64,000 bases of DNA from the NCBI GenBank assembly GCA_963698255.1, contig CAVOQD010000012.1, forward strand, positions 248,001-312,000. The letters run 5' to 3'. The translations under genes were made by a program, and so were the position numbers. The DNA is from JAWKOK01 sp963698255. GTDB lineage: Bacteria; Chloroflexota; Anaerolineae; Caldilineales; Caldilineaceae. Position 1 is the first letter of the stretch. Each line of letters begins with the position of its first letter. The notes beneath the pieces are model-generated. The model saw only the letters and a program-made list of their open reading frames with translations. It was not told where the DNA came from and did not search any database. Of the stretch, positions 1 to 9,631 are shown piece by piece.

Positions 1-961
1 CGACGCGCTGGCCTATCTCGAATCGGAAAGCGGTGAGGATGGCGTAAAGCAGTGCGTGATTCTGCGATACGGCCATTTGATCCACGAGGGACCTGAATGC
101 GACAAGGTGCACGATCTCTGGTCGGTGACCAAGTCGTTCACCAGCACGCTGCTCGGCTTGATGCTCGATGACGGTCTGTGCGACCTCAACGACTGCGCTT
201 GCGACTACGAGCCGCTGCTGGCCGAGCACTATCCCGACGTGCGACTGCGCCACTTCGCCTCCATGACCTCCGGCTACCAGGCCAAAGGTCCCACACGCTA
301 TCCAAACTTGAAGCAGGATTGGTCTGTGGACTGTTTTGACCCGGCTCCGCCGCTCTTCAAGCCGGGCCAAGCCTTTGCCTACTGGGACAATGCCCAGAAC
401 ATGTTCGGTCGCGTCCTCACCCAGATCCTGCAGGGCGATCTACACGACTACTTGAAGGAGCGCATCCTCGACCCCATCGGCGTGGGCGAGTCACGCTGGG
501 ACTCGGAGGGCATGGTCAACGGCGTTCCCATCCGCTACGGCGGCACACACCTGTTTCTCAATGCCTACGATCTGGCGCGTTTCGGCCATCTCTTCCTCAA
601 CCTGGGCAACTGGAATGGACGGCAACTCATCAGTCCGGGCTGGGTGCGGATGGCCACGGCCCCGCAGGCGCCGTCGGGCGTGCCCATTGCCGACACCGAG
701 CGCACCGACATGGAGGGCAGCGGCTGCTACGGCTTCAACTGGTGGCTCAACGGCGTCAAGGGCAACGGCGAGTGGAGCCTGCCCGGCGCGCCGCGGCGCC
801 TTTTCTTTGCCAGCGGCCTCAACAACAACATGTGCTTTGTGATTCCGGAGTGGGAGATGGTCTTTGTGCGTGCCGGCACCGACGTGAATCCACCGGCGGG
901 CAAGTTCCCGGTCTACACGCGGTTTTTCAATTTGCTGAAACAAGGGATACAGTTGGATTAG
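1..961 (+). CDS. Beta-lactamase-family serine hydrolase (5' partial)
   Basis: Class C beta-lactamase-like serine hydrolase (PBP4*/AmpC fold, esterase or peptidase type). The frame is open to the left edge, so the N-terminus is outside the window; the GTG at 56 is only an internal candidate start. The catalytic SxxK box is visible as SVTK (codons 122-133), inside the usual 'DLWSVTKSFTS' context, and a Tyr-containing 'AYWDNAQN' follows about 80 residues later where the YxN box is expected. The rest (SRWDSEG, GGTHLFLNAYDLARFGHL) is typical of the family. No signal peptide can be judged. The true substrate is unknown; most members are not antibiotic-hydrolysing beta-lactamases. Confidence 0.85.
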   Translation, partial: DALAYLESESGEDGVKQCVILRYGHLIHEGPECDKVHDLWSVTKSFTSTLLGLMLDDGLCDLNDCACDYEPLLAEHYPDVRLRHFASMTSGYQAKGPTRYPNLKQDWSVDCFDPAPPLFKPGQAFAYWDNAQNMFGRVLTQILQGDLHDYLKERILDPIGVGESRWDSEGMVNGVPIRYGGTHLFLNAYDLARFGHLFLNLGNWNGRQLISPGWVRMATAPQAPSGVPIADTERTDMEGSGCYGFNWWLNGVKGNGEWSLPGAPRRLFFASGLNNNMCFVIPEWEMVFVRAGTDVNPPAGKFPVYTRFFNLLKQGIQLD

Positions 962-998
962 GCCAAGCGAAAAGTTGTTGTTTGAGTGGGGGTGAATA

Positions 999-2003
999 AT
1001 GATCGCCGTTCCGCAGACCGTTCTTGATGCCTTGTCGGGACTATATGGAACCACCGCTAGCCATCTGACTCATTTCGGCGGCGGTCACGAAGGGTCCGAC
1101 GGCATTGTCTACGCCTACCCGCACGAGGAGGGACGGCGGCTGTTGAAGATCATGGCAATCCCGACAGAGGAGCGGAGGACCGGGTTGTTCTGTCTGGATG
1201 AACGGCTGCAATTCGTGCGGTTCCTGGGCGAGAATGGCGCGCAGATCGTCTTCCCTCAACGCTCGCCACAGGGAAATCTCTACGAGACCGTCTCGTTTGA
1301 GGCGCATACATGGGTCGGCTATGGCATGGCAATCGCCCCAGGCAAGGCCATGAAAGAGACCACCTGGGATCCGGAGATCTTTCGCAATTGGGGACAAGCG
1401 ATCGGCCGGCTGCATCGACTGGCCCGGCAATATCACTCATGGGAAGCCTCTGTGGATCCGGAAAGCGGGAAATCGCTGCTCACCTGGCAGGAAGAGTGGG
1501 CCGGTTTCTATGGCTGGTGCCAGGATGACGACGTGAAGCGCAAATGGGTTGCGATCAAAGAGCAATTGGACATGCTGCCCAAAACGCGTGATGCCTTTGG
1601 TTTCATTCACAACGATCCGCACTGGTGGAATCTATTGGTCGATGACGATCGAATCACGCTCCTGGACTTCGACGTCGCCAATCATCATTGGTTTGTCAAC
1701 GATATCGCGATTGCCTGCCAGAGCATCCTCGCGTACGCTTCGGGCGGCATGGGCGGCCCTGTCCATGACCCAGAGAAGCTGAGCGGGTTTCTGCGCTTTT
1801 TCATGGAGGGATACGAGCGTGAACACCATCTCGCCTTAGAATGGCTGGAGCGACTGAACCTCTTCATCGCCTACCGGCGTATCCTGATGTTCATCGTCAT
1901 GAATGACTGGGTTCAGTCGGACCCGGCGCTTCACGCTTCATGGAAAGAGATGATCTTAACCCAGCCCGATGTTGTGGGTAGCTTCTGGCTTCAAGATAGG
2001 TGA
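999..2003 (+). CDS. Aminoglycoside phosphotransferase-family (APH) kinase-like protein
   Basis: A 334-residue protein of the APH/choline kinase fold. The catalytic loop reads HNDPHWWNLL, a version of HxDxxxxN with the catalytic Asp. About ten residues later LLDFDVA supplies the metal-binding Asp of the DFG-like motif. A start-proximal GGGGGTG gives a purine-rich ribosome site before ATG 999. The N-terminal half (HEGSDGIVYAYPHEEGRRLLKI) resembles the nucleotide-binding lobe. The reading frame is intact. It follows the serine hydrolase by 38 bp on the same strand. Substrate unknown; most such proteins phosphorylate small hydroxylated metabolites rather than antibiotics. Confidence 0.85.
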   Translation: MIAVPQTVLDALSGLYGTTASHLTHFGGGHEGSDGIVYAYPHEEGRRLLKIMAIPTEERRTGLFCLDERLQFVRFLGENGAQIVFPQRSPQGNLYETVSFEAHTWVGYGMAIAPGKAMKETTWDPEIFRNWGQAIGRLHRLARQYHSWEASVDPESGKSLLTWQEEWAGFYGWCQDDDVKRKWVAIKEQLDMLPKTRDAFGFIHNDPHWWNLLVDDDRITLLDFDVANHHWFVNDIAIACQSILAYASGGMGGPVHDPEKLSGFLRFFMEGYEREHHLALEWLERLNLFIAYRRILMFIVMNDWVQSDPALHASWKEMILTQPDVVGSFWLQDR

Positions 2004-2192
2004 ATCGTCGCTGCATCCATGTCGGCATACACAGGTTGACATGGAGCCAAATTTGTTTTCCCCCTTTGTGCTTGGAGGAGGTGGACGAGTCTTCGGCCAA
2101 CTATGAGCCTGTGAAGAACTATGCAGTCTGGTATGCAAACCGTTGAACGGCCAAAATGAGTAGGTCTGTGGCAAAGAAAGGATGTCAGTCTG

Positions 2193-2744
2193 ATGGCGAA
2201 ACAGAAATCAAATCGCCCAACATGGTCAAAATTGAAGCCCACTGTCACCAATTTGGAGCAGTCGCAACTGGTGAAATTGGTCGCAGACTTGTATCGCCTT
2301 TCGAAGGACAATCAAGATTATCTTCATGCCCGGTTTGGCGTTGGAGATGAACCGCTTGCGCCCTACAAGAAGACCATTGAAGAGTGCATGTTTCCAGATG
2401 TTTACAAAAACAGACCAATTCAGATCGCAAAGGCGAAGGGCGCCATCAGCATCTATTCAAAGGCGGTTGCTGACCCTGCCGGCGAAGCCGAACTGATGAT
2501 CTTCTTCGTGGAGTGCGGCACCGATTTCAGTGTAAATTACGGCGACATTGACAGTGGGTTCTACAATGCACTCTCCGGAATGTATCGGCGGGCGATCGAG
2601 AAGGTCTTGAGCTTGCCGGAAGCGTTACAGGGCGAATTTCGGGCACGGTTAAGAGAAATCATAGATTCCTCCTCGAGCATTGGCTGGGGCTACCCTGATG
2701 ACCTGGCATTCGACTTCTATGGGGCCTTTCCAGATGAGGAATGA
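2193..2744 (+). CDS. Small conserved protein, DUF6155-like
   Basis: An intact 183-residue soluble protein. The N-terminal half is helical (LEQSQLVKLVADLYRLSKDNQDYLHARF) and continues to a conserved-looking Y-K-K-x-I-x-x-x-x-F-P block; the C-terminal half is acidic and aromatic (GWGYPDDLAFDFYGAFPDEE). The pattern resembles small uncharacterised proteins of the DUF6155 type, which I recall by pattern only. No catalytic motif, signal peptide or membrane segment is visible. The preceding 190 bp (2004-2192) show nothing convincing. It stands alone between the APH-like gene and the enolase-superfamily gene, so context does not suggest a function. Confidence 0.65.
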   Translation: MAKQKSNRPTWSKLKPTVTNLEQSQLVKLVADLYRLSKDNQDYLHARFGVGDEPLAPYKKTIEECMFPDVYKNRPIQIAKAKGAISIYSKAVADPAGEAELMIFFVECGTDFSVNYGDIDSGFYNALSGMYRRAIEKVLSLPEALQGEFRARLREIIDSSSSIGWGYPDDLAFDFYGAFPDEE

Positions 2745-2807
2745 CAATCGAGTTGTGAATCGATTGTGGCTCCAGATCTGGACGATAATCCGCAAGGAGA
2801 AATCCGT

Positions 2808-3981
2808 ATGAAGAACGCACTTCCCAATACCTCCAGTCTGGCTGACACAGTCAAGATCACCGACATCAAGGTCCTCCAACCCAAGAGCGGGGCCACGCTG
2901 ATCAAGGTGGAGACCGACGCCGGCCTGTTCGGGATCGGGCCATGCCACGGCACCGGTCCCTTTGTCCGCGCGGCCATTGATCATCTGGAAGGGCCGCGCC
3001 TGCCCCACCTGGGCCTGATCGGCAAGGACCCGCTGGCCATCGACGTCCACTTTCACAACATGTTCTACGCCTACCCCCAGCGTGGCCGGGTCATGGGCGT
3101 GCTGAGCGCCATCGACATCGCGCTCTGGGATCTCGCCGGCAAGCTGCTGGGCCAGCCGGTCTGCCGCCTGCTGGGCGGCCCCTTCCGCGACGAGATCGCG
3201 CTCTATTCCCACTGCGGCGGCGGTGACTTCCTCAGCCGGGACGAATGGCGGGCGCGCGCCCAGGATCTCAAGGACGATCCCTACGGCTTCAGAGCCTACA
3301 AGATCGACATCCACCACGTGCTCCACGGCCACATGCAGCAGTACGTGCCCAGCATCGGGCCGCGCCAGGCGCGTGATGTGGCCACAGGCCTACGGCCTGG
3401 CCCGCGAGGAGCTGGGCGACGAGATCGACATCATCGTGCACTGCCACAACGAACTGGATCTGCCCAGCGCCGTCAAGGTGGCCGAGGCCGTGGAGCCGAT
3501 CAAGCCGCTCTACTTCGAGGATCCGCTGGCGCCCGAGTTCAGCGACTCGTGGACGGCCCTGCGCCGCACCACCCGCGTGCCGATCCTGACCGGCGAGAAC
3601 ATCGCCCTGGCCGAGGGAGCGCTGCCCTTCCTGCAGAGCCAGGCCGTCGACAGCCTCCAGCCCGACCTGATCAACTGCGGCGGCATCAGCGGGGCCAGGC
3701 GCATCGCCGACCTGGCGGCGCTCTATCGCATCCCCATCTCCTGCCACAACGTCAGCGGCTATGTCCTCGACATGGCCTCGTTGCAGTTCTCGGCCTCGGT
3801 CTTCAACTGCCCGCTGATGGAATGCCGGCGACGGGCCGCCGAAGCCCCGGAAGCGACCGGCGAGAAGCTCGTCATCCGCGACGGCATGATGAAAGTACCC
3901 ATGCGGCCCGGTCTGGGGTTGGAGCTGGACTTCGACTATCTCAAGGCGAATCGAGCGGAGGGTGAGCCTTGGTGGGGATGA
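2808..3981 (+). CDS. Mandelate racemase/muconate lactonizing enzyme family protein (frameshifted)
   Basis: Enolase-superfamily sugar-acid dehydratase or racemase, about 390 residues. ATG 2808 has AAGGAG at 2794-2799, 8 nt upstream, so I prefer it to the in-frame GTG at 2766. The N-terminal capping domain (KITDIKVLQPKSGATLIKV) and the barrel start (SAIDIALWDLAGK, PVCRLLGG) are in one frame. Near 3375 the reading moves +1, giving QAYGLAREELG and the metal/acid positions HCHNELD, YFEDP and TGENI, then the catalytic-type His in SCHNVSG. The single frame change sits in an otherwise well conserved gene and is probably a sequencing insertion. Substrate cannot be set from sequence alone. Confidence 0.85.
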
Positions 3982-3984
3982 TCC

Positions 3985-5660
3985 CCGGAGTTGCTGGTGT
4001 GGTTACGTGGGTTTTTGTCACAGCCTTCATGAATAGGATACACCCCGAGGGATGAAAATGAAGTTTGTGGCGACAACATGTTGGACACAACGTGAGAATT
4101 GGACCAAGCTAAGATGAAGGCAGGCTGGTCTAACGTCGAGTTGATCACTGGTGCCATGAGCCCGAGTCACAGACGGACTTGGATGTCCAGAGGAACCCCA
4201 AGTGGATGGCCGCCGTAAGGTGAGCCCGCAGAGCAGAATCTTGTTAAGATGGGCATCTGACCAGTCAAGGTAGAAGCGTGTTTGGACTGGAGGTGCAAGA
4301 TGCAAGTCGTCTATCCGAGTTGTGCAGGGCTGGATGTACACAAGAAGAGCGTCGTGGCTTGTCGGATGGCCCGGCGAGGCAATCGCCCTGGGAAGGAGAT
4401 CAAGACTTTTGGCACAACGACGCAGGCATTGCTGGCGTTGAGCGATTGGCTGCAAGAATGGCGTGTAACCCATGTGGCCATGGAGAGTACAGGCGACTAC
4501 TGGCGTCCGATCTACAATGTACTGGAAGGAGACTTTGAGTTGTTGTTGGTCAATGCGCGAGCATGTGAAGCAGGTGCCAGGACGCAAGACCGATGTTAAG
4601 GATGCTGAGTGGTTGGCCGATTTGCTCAAACATGGTCTGCTGAAGGCGAGCTACGTGCCGGAGAAGTCGCAACGAGCATTGCGTGACTTGACACGCTATC
4701 GTACGAAGGTCGTGCAGCAGCGGTCGCAAGTGGTCAATCGGCTGCAAAAGGTGCTTGAGGATGCCAACATCAAGTTGAGTTCGGTTGCGAGCGATGTGTT
4801 GGGTGTTTCGGGCCGTGCCATGCTGAGTGACCTGATTGCAGGTGAGACGGATGGTGCGGTATTGGCGCAGATGGCTCGGGGTCGCCTGAAGCAGAAGGAA
4901 GCAGCCCTGGAAGAAGCGTTGACCGGCATGATGAGCGAACACCATCGTTTTCTGTTGACACAACAGCTGGCGCTCTTCGACTTCCTCAGTCGACAGATCG
5001 AGGAATTGGACCAACAGATTGCGGTTCAACTCGCCACCATGGATGAGGCGAAGGGACCACCGGCTTCTCCATCGCAGCCAGAGGATGGTCAGAATGCGCC
5101 ACAAGCGGAGATGGCACAAGAGTTGACGCCCCTCTCCTATTCGGAGGCGATCGAGTTGCTGGATACCATCCCCGGGGTCGATAGAACGACGGCACAAGTC
5201 TTGGTCGCAGAGATCGGTGTAGACATGAGCCGATTTCCGACGCATAAGCATTTGGCGGCTTGGGGTGGTGTTGCGCCAGGGCATCAATGAAAGTGCAGGC
5301 AAACGCAGATCGAGCAAGAGCCGACGGGGTAATCGCAATTTGCGTTCTGCGCTGAGCCAAGCGGCTTGGGCCGCCTCGCATACCCAAGAGACCTACTTGC
5401 GGGCTCAGTTCCAACGCTTGGCGGCTCGTCGTGGTAAAAAACGAGCCATTATCGCAGTCGGCCATTCGATTCTGGTGATTGCCTATCATATGTTGTGCAA
5501 ACATGAACCCTACCAAGAAATGGGGCATGACTTTTTCGACCAACGTCAATCGAGACTCGATCCGGGCGTCATCGGGTCGTCGCGTTCGCAGTCGAACTTA
5601 AACCGTAAAGGGCGGCAGAGGTCCGGCAGTTCCCGCTGCGGCCAGCCGCTTGCCTGAAAC
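3985..5660 (+). mobile_element. IS110-family insertion sequence (approximate limits)
   Basis: A single IS110-type element carrying one transposase gene plus about 300 bp of non-coding DNA upstream. IS110 elements have no clear terminal inverted repeats or target duplications, and none is seen here, so the ends are estimates: just after the preceding gene on the left and just past the transposase on the right. In the IS110 group the long 5' non-coding end encodes the bridge RNA that guides target choice; 3985-4299 is the right length and place for it, but the RNA fold was not worked out. Confidence 0.7.
4300..5657 (+). CDS. IS110 family transposase (two frameshifts)
   Basis: DEDD-type transposase. 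GGAGG at 4289-4293 sets the start at ATG 4300. The RuvC-like N-terminus shows GLDVHKKSVV (first Asp) and MESTGDYWRPIYNVLE (Glu). After a +1 change near 4557 the frame gives VPGRKTDVKDAEWLADLL, the third and fourth acidic positions. The C-terminal transposase_20 domain follows (LLDTIPGVDRTTAQVLVAEIG, AAWGGVAPG). A second +1 change near 5277 leads to NESAGKRRSSKSRRGNRNLRSAL and RRGKKRAIIAVGHSILVIAYH. Past residue GHDFFDQR the end is uncertain; a stop near 5601 in another frame is possible. Apart from the two frame changes the protein is complete, so the element may be functional if they are sequencing errors. Confidence 0.9.
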
Positions 5661-5820
5661 CGGATTCAGCGGCATCGTGACGTTCAGGGTCGTTGAGAAC
5701 CTGGTTGCAGCTAACCCGAACGCGGCTGTCTTTGCACAGATGTGCGACAATCCTTATTTGCCATTATCCACTCATTGCATCTAACAGCTATTTACCAGAG
5801 CAGAATCGGCAATCAACTCT

Positions 5821-6955
5821 ATGCAAACAGACATCCTCATCATCGGCGGCGGACTCAGCGGGCTGGTTGCCGCATGGCAATTGCAGCGAGCGGGCCAACC
5901 CTTTTGCCTGCTGGAGGCGCGCCCACGCTTCGGCGGCCGGGTCCTGACCCTCGACGTCGGCGGCGCGGCCTGCGATCTGGGACCGTCCTGGTTCTGGCCG
6001 GGCCAGCCGCTGGTGGCCGGCCTGCTGGACCACTTTGACATCCCCACTTTCGAACAATATGCCGATGGCGTTCTTCTCTTCCAACAGGCCGACGGCCGCG
6101 TCCTCCAGGCCGGCGATCCATCGCCCATGGCCGGATCGCTGCGCGTTGAGGGCGGCATCGCCCGGCTGGCCGAGGCGCTGGCCGCCGAAATCGATCCAGC
6201 CCGCCGATTCGTGAACCATGCTGTGACGGGACTTTCCATCGACAACAACGTCGTCACAGTCGACGTTTCGTGCGCCATCGGGATCGATGTCCATGTCGGC
6301 AACCCAAGTCGCAATCGCCCTGCCGCCGCGCCTGGCAGCGGAGCTGGCATTCGCCCCCGCTCTGCCCGCTGCGACGCAACAAACGCTGGCCACGACACCC
6401 ACATGGATGGCCGGCCACGCCAAGTTTTTCGCCGTCTATGATCGACCGTTCTGGCGTGAGCAGGGCCTCTGTGGCACGGCCATCAGTCGACGCGGTCCGC
6501 TGGCCGAGATCCACGATGCCTCGCCCAATGCCGGGGACCGGTTCGCCCTCTTCGGCTTCGCCGGCCTGGATGCCCAAACGAGGGCAAGCATGGGCCAGAC
6601 GGAGTTCATCCGGCAGGCGACGGATCAGCTTGTCACGCTCTTTGGCGAACAAGCCGGGCATCCGCTCGCGGTCCACCTGCAGGACTGGAGCGCCGAGGCC
6701 TTCACCGCCGGCGCGGCCGATCGCCGTCCACAGACCCGCCATCCCCAGTACGGTCTGGATCTTCAACTCGGCAGTGCCTGGGCCGGCAAGCTCGCCTTCA
6801 TCTCGACGGAGACGTCGTTCAGCAACGGCGGTCTGATCGAGGGCGCGCTGGAGGCTGGGTTGAGGTATGCCAGACGGATTTCAGGCGCGGATGCTTCGCT
6901 CGGGGATGGGCCTGCCTTGCCCCACAATGCCAGCATGGATTGGGACTGGCTCTGA
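5821..6955 (+). CDS. Flavin-containing amine oxidase / FAD-dependent oxidoreductase (frameshifted)
   Basis: Monoamine-oxidase-like flavoenzyme of about 378 residues. The N-terminal FAD-binding motif is textbook: ILIIGGGLSGLVAAWQLQRAG (residues 5-25), an acidic residue at the end of beta-2 (LLEARPRFGGR), then the amine-oxidase 'GG R' signature. A single +1 change near 6290 joins the first frame to the second (IALPPRLAAELAF, a standard P-rich strand). The C-terminus gives SAWAGKLAFISTETSFSNGGLIEGALEAGLRYA, the second FAD-contacting motif. It is short compared with MAO (about 450 residues). No signal peptide. The 160 bp before it show no recognised site. Confidence 0.87.
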
Positions 6956-6965
6956 TGATGCGTTG

Positions 6966-7085
6966 AACTACAACGGATTGAGAGTGCAACGGATTTGGGC
7001 TTTCGATTCCGCAAATGATCATGCAAAAACAGCCCACTTCGGTTGTCGAAGCAATAATCCGATCCATTCTCAATCCGTTGTAGTT
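6966..7085. repeat. 120-bp element with 18-bp perfect inverted ends
   Basis: The arms at 6966-6983 and 7068-7085 are exact reverse complements (18 nt, AACTACAACGGATTGAGA on the left), and an imperfect match continues inward for about 12 more bases. The element starts 11 bp after the amine oxidase stop, and a T-run follows the right arm (7085-7088). It could act as a terminator or be a small MITE-like repeat. No ORF inside. Confidence 0.7.
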
Positions 7086-7191
7086 TTTTCTGGGTAACCC
7101 AAATCATGGTACGGTTTAGCATGTTTCCTACCACGACAATTTCTGCAAATCCTGCCGTCCGATACTCGAATACGACAAGGAGAGAATTACG

Positions 7192-7797
7192 ATGAATTCT
7201 GTGAAGCTATCAACACTGCCCGCCATCTTGACCTTGAAAAACCAACCGGAAACCCTGGAAACCAACGGCATCGACACGCTCAGCATGGCCGCCGGCCCCC
7301 AGACCGACTGGTTCTACGATCCGGCCGGCAGCAAGCGCAGCAGCAATGCGCCCGTCGCCCTGTTCGCATCGCCTGATCAGAACTGCCTGCTGTCGGCCAA
7401 AGTCACGGTCGGCTTCAACTCGACCTTCGACGCCGGCGTGCTCTTCCTCTATGCCGACGACGAGCGCTGGGCCAAGCTCTGCTTTGAGTACGCACCGACC
7501 GATCGACCGATGGTCGTCTCGGTGGTGACGAGGGGCAAGTCGGACGATTGCAACTCGGTCTACATCGACGACAACAGCGTCTATCTGCGTCTCTATCGAG
7601 AGGGCGATCGGCTGGCCTTCCACTACTCGGAAGATGGTGAGTATTGGCATATGGTGCGCCACTTCACGATTGGGGATCTGCGGGATGTGCGGATTGGTTT
7701 TTCGGCACAGGCCCCGACGGGGGAAGGTTGTCAGGTGGAGTTTTCGGAGATCGGCTATCGGGCGGGGGTGTTGTCGGATATTCGTAGCGGAGAGTGA
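7192..7797 (+). CDS. DUF1349 domain protein (concanavalin-like fold)
   Basis: An intact 201-residue protein matching the DUF1349 family, a beta-sandwich related to yeast 'regulation of enolase 1' proteins. Family hallmarks visible are the aromatic/asp start (TDWFYDPAGSKRSSNAPVALF), the strand pairs SAKVTVGFNSTFDAGVLFLY and WAKLCFEY, and the closing pair RLYREGDRLAFHYSEDGEYWHMVR. An AAGGAGAG ribosome site lies just before ATG 7192. No export signal. The biochemical role is unknown; related proteins may bind carbohydrate. The sequence between this gene and 7977 shows no further gene. Confidence 0.85.
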   Translation: MNSVKLSTLPAILTLKNQPETLETNGIDTLSMAAGPQTDWFYDPAGSKRSSNAPVALFASPDQNCLLSAKVTVGFNSTFDAGVLFLYADDERWAKLCFEYAPTDRPMVVSVVTRGKSDDCNSVYIDDNSVYLRLYREGDRLAFHYSEDGEYWHMVRHFTIGDLRDVRIGFSAQAPTGEGCQVEFSEIGYRAGVLSDIRSGE

Positions 7798-7976
7798 GGG
7801 AAAACCTGCTGTGAATACAAGACGGACAAGATGAAATTTGTCGCTATGATTGGAAAGTTGCTGGAAACGGGTTTAGGTCTTGCGTTCAGATTGACTCTCC
7901 GAGCGTCGGCGGGACTGAAATCCATTGCATCCGCCAGCAGCTACCCTCTATTGCCGCCTATTTGCGATTCAACCCT

Positions 7977-8005
7977 TTGCTGCTCAATCTATTCTTGAAT
8001 ACAAT
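7977..8005 (+). promoter_or_regulatory. Predicted sigma70-type promoter for the AbiJ-like gene
   Basis: TTGCTG at 7977-7982, a 17-bp spacer, then TACAAT at 8000-8005. Transcription would begin near 8012. That is downstream of the ATG at 8008, so the later ATG at 8071 is the more likely start. Confidence 0.5.
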
Positions 8006-8070
8006 GGATGGGTATCCTCGTCCAACTATTGTGCCATTTGTTCCAATCTGGGAAACCTCTGAGTCACGGC

Positions 8071-9135
8071 ATGACAAAATCCTCTGAAGGCATTACGGTG
8101 AAACTATCCCGGCGATCAGTAGAAAGCCTTGGACCACTGATTACAGGGAACGCAACTCTGTCTGTATACCGCTCTGGGCCAGAATTGGTCCGCTTTTTCA
8201 ATGAACATGGTTTGAACGACGACTATAACTCCGGGTTTGGCTCTCGTTGGGCGTACGCCATTGATGCCCTAGAGCGATTGAATGGCACCAATGCAATGAG
8301 CGGCGTTATCTCATCAGCATTGGATCCCAGGGATTTCTTAAACACCGATTTTGATATTGAGGCGGCCGTTGACTATGTCAATACTTTTCTGCATTTTGAT
8401 GGTTACTGTGTGGCAAAGGATGGTCCCTACTATATCTGCCGAAAGATATCAGGAATCTCTAGCAGCAATGTAGCGAAAGTCAAAAATCTGATTTTTGCGG
8501 CCAACGGTCCAAAGCCAGAAATCGTTTTGCGAGATGCGGTAGACAACACTATCCAGATCGTGAAAAATGAAGAGTTTTGCCTGGTTTATGAAGAACCCAT
8601 CCCAGAAACCGGCCTAATGTGGCACGACTTAGTACGTTGGTGGATTGGGCTATGTGGTATGGATGAATCACAGTTTGCCGACGCCGAGAGACAGCTATAC
8701 TCTAGGTTGAGGAAATCTTTGGTGGGAAGCCCTCCTGAGCAACTGTTTTTCAAAAGCTATTTCATGGCGTTTCGCGAACCCCTGGCAGACAGATTTCCAG
8801 CACTAATACCACAAGTGTACCTGCACTACGACCCATACACGTTGGCACAGTTGTCTGGCCGCAAACGTATTCCCAGGCAGAGGATGGATTTCCTCCTGCT
8901 TACTGAGCATGCTCGAGTTGTGCTGGAAATTGATGGCAAACAACATTATTCTGAACTCAACAATCAAAATATTCCTGTTGCGCAAGCATCAAAGTACGCA
9001 GAAATGGTTGCTGAAGACAGAAACCTGAAACTGGCGGGATATGAAGTGTTTAGGTTTGGTGGATATGAACTTCAAAATGAAAATGATTCTCTTTCGCTTG
9101 TTCGTGACTTCTTCAATCGACTACTGGATCCGTGA
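8071..9135 (+). CDS. AbiJ-NTD3-like protein with C-terminal PD-(D/E)XK/DUF559-like nuclease; candidate defence gene
   Basis: A 354-residue protein. The N-terminus (residues 1-130) resembles the AbiJ N-terminal domain 3 of abortive-infection proteins: SVYRSGPELVRFFNEHG, NDDYNSGFGSRWAYAIDALERLNGT and a following LDPRDF. The C-terminus resembles DUF559/Vsr-like nucleases, with D274 in RMDFLLL and E286-x-D288-x-K290 in LEIDGKQHY, the expected acidic/lysine catalytic set. The intact gene is clearly poorer in GC than its neighbours, suggesting transfer. It stands alone behind its own promoter, next to a toxin-antitoxin ORF. Abortive-infection function is inferred from the domain type; the domain match is from memory of the family pattern. 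Confidence 0.7.
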   Translation: MTKSSEGITVKLSRRSVESLGPLITGNATLSVYRSGPELVRFFNEHGLNDDYNSGFGSRWAYAIDALERLNGTNAMSGVISSALDPRDFLNTDFDIEAAVDYVNTFLHFDGYCVAKDGPYYICRKISGISSSNVAKVKNLIFAANGPKPEIVLRDAVDNTIQIVKNEEFCLVYEEPIPETGLMWHDLVRWWIGLCGMDESQFADAERQLYSRLRKSLVGSPPEQLFFKSYFMAFREPLADRFPALIPQVYLHYDPYTLAQLSGRKRIPRQRMDFLLLTEHARVVLEIDGKQHYSELNNQNIPVAQASKYAEMVAEDRNLKLAGYEVFRFGGYELQNENDSLSLVRDFFNRLLDP

Positions 9136-9240
9136 CGAGTAGTATTGGCTGCACGATAAGGACGATGCCGAAATTAGCTCTCACTAACAATCGAACCCTG
9201 TTGTGAGTACAGAACCTGACCGTGCGGCCCGACGACGCTT

Positions 9241-9572
9241 TATATTCGAGACCGTCGACTCCACTATCGGCGACGGTCTGGCCTGCGTCTCCGGGTCGGG
9301 CAAGACGTCGCTGATCTTCGACACGCTCTACCACGAAGCGCGCCGCCGCTTCGCTGAGATCTACGCTCTGGACTCGTCCAATCTGCGGCTGTCTCCGGCG
9401 GGGGTCGAGTCGATCACCGGCCTGGGCCCGGCCACCGCGGTAGGCCAGAATCTGCTCAACCGCAACCCCAACTCGACGTTGGCCACGGCCTCCGGTCTGC
9501 GCCCCTTCCTGCGCTTGCTCTACGCCAACTACGGCGACCGCTGACCGGTGGCGCGCTGGGCATCCACTGCAC
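9241..9572 (+). pseudogene. Truncated, decayed copy of the uvrA 5' end
   Basis: This stretch is a partial duplicate of the start of the large uvrA gene (10276-10716). The encoded fragment GSGKTSLIFDTLYHEARRRF to LLYANYGDR is nearly the same as residues 30-113 of that protein. The Walker A region has lost part of its coding (ACVSGSGKTS in place of TVVTGVSGSGKTS). After 'GDR' about 105 bp are deleted and similarity resumes in GTGGCGCGCTGGGCA near 9550. No start codon in a sensible place and a stop at 9544 make it non-functional. The fused toxin-antitoxin ORF lies between it and the full copy. Confidence 0.85.
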
Positions 9573-9596
9573 ACCGTTGAGTCTTTCATTGACTAC

Positions 9597-9625
9597 TTGC
9601 ACCGCCGTATCCTTTGGGATACAAT
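9597..9625 (+). promoter_or_regulatory. Predicted promoter, probably leaderless, for the toxin-antitoxin ORF
   Basis: TTGCAC at 9597-9602, a 17-bp spacer, then TACAAT at 9620-9625. The ATG at 9632 is 7 bp past the -10, where transcription should begin. There is no purine-rich ribosome site, so the mRNA is probably leaderless. Confidence 0.5.
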
Positions 9626-9631
9626 TTGCGT

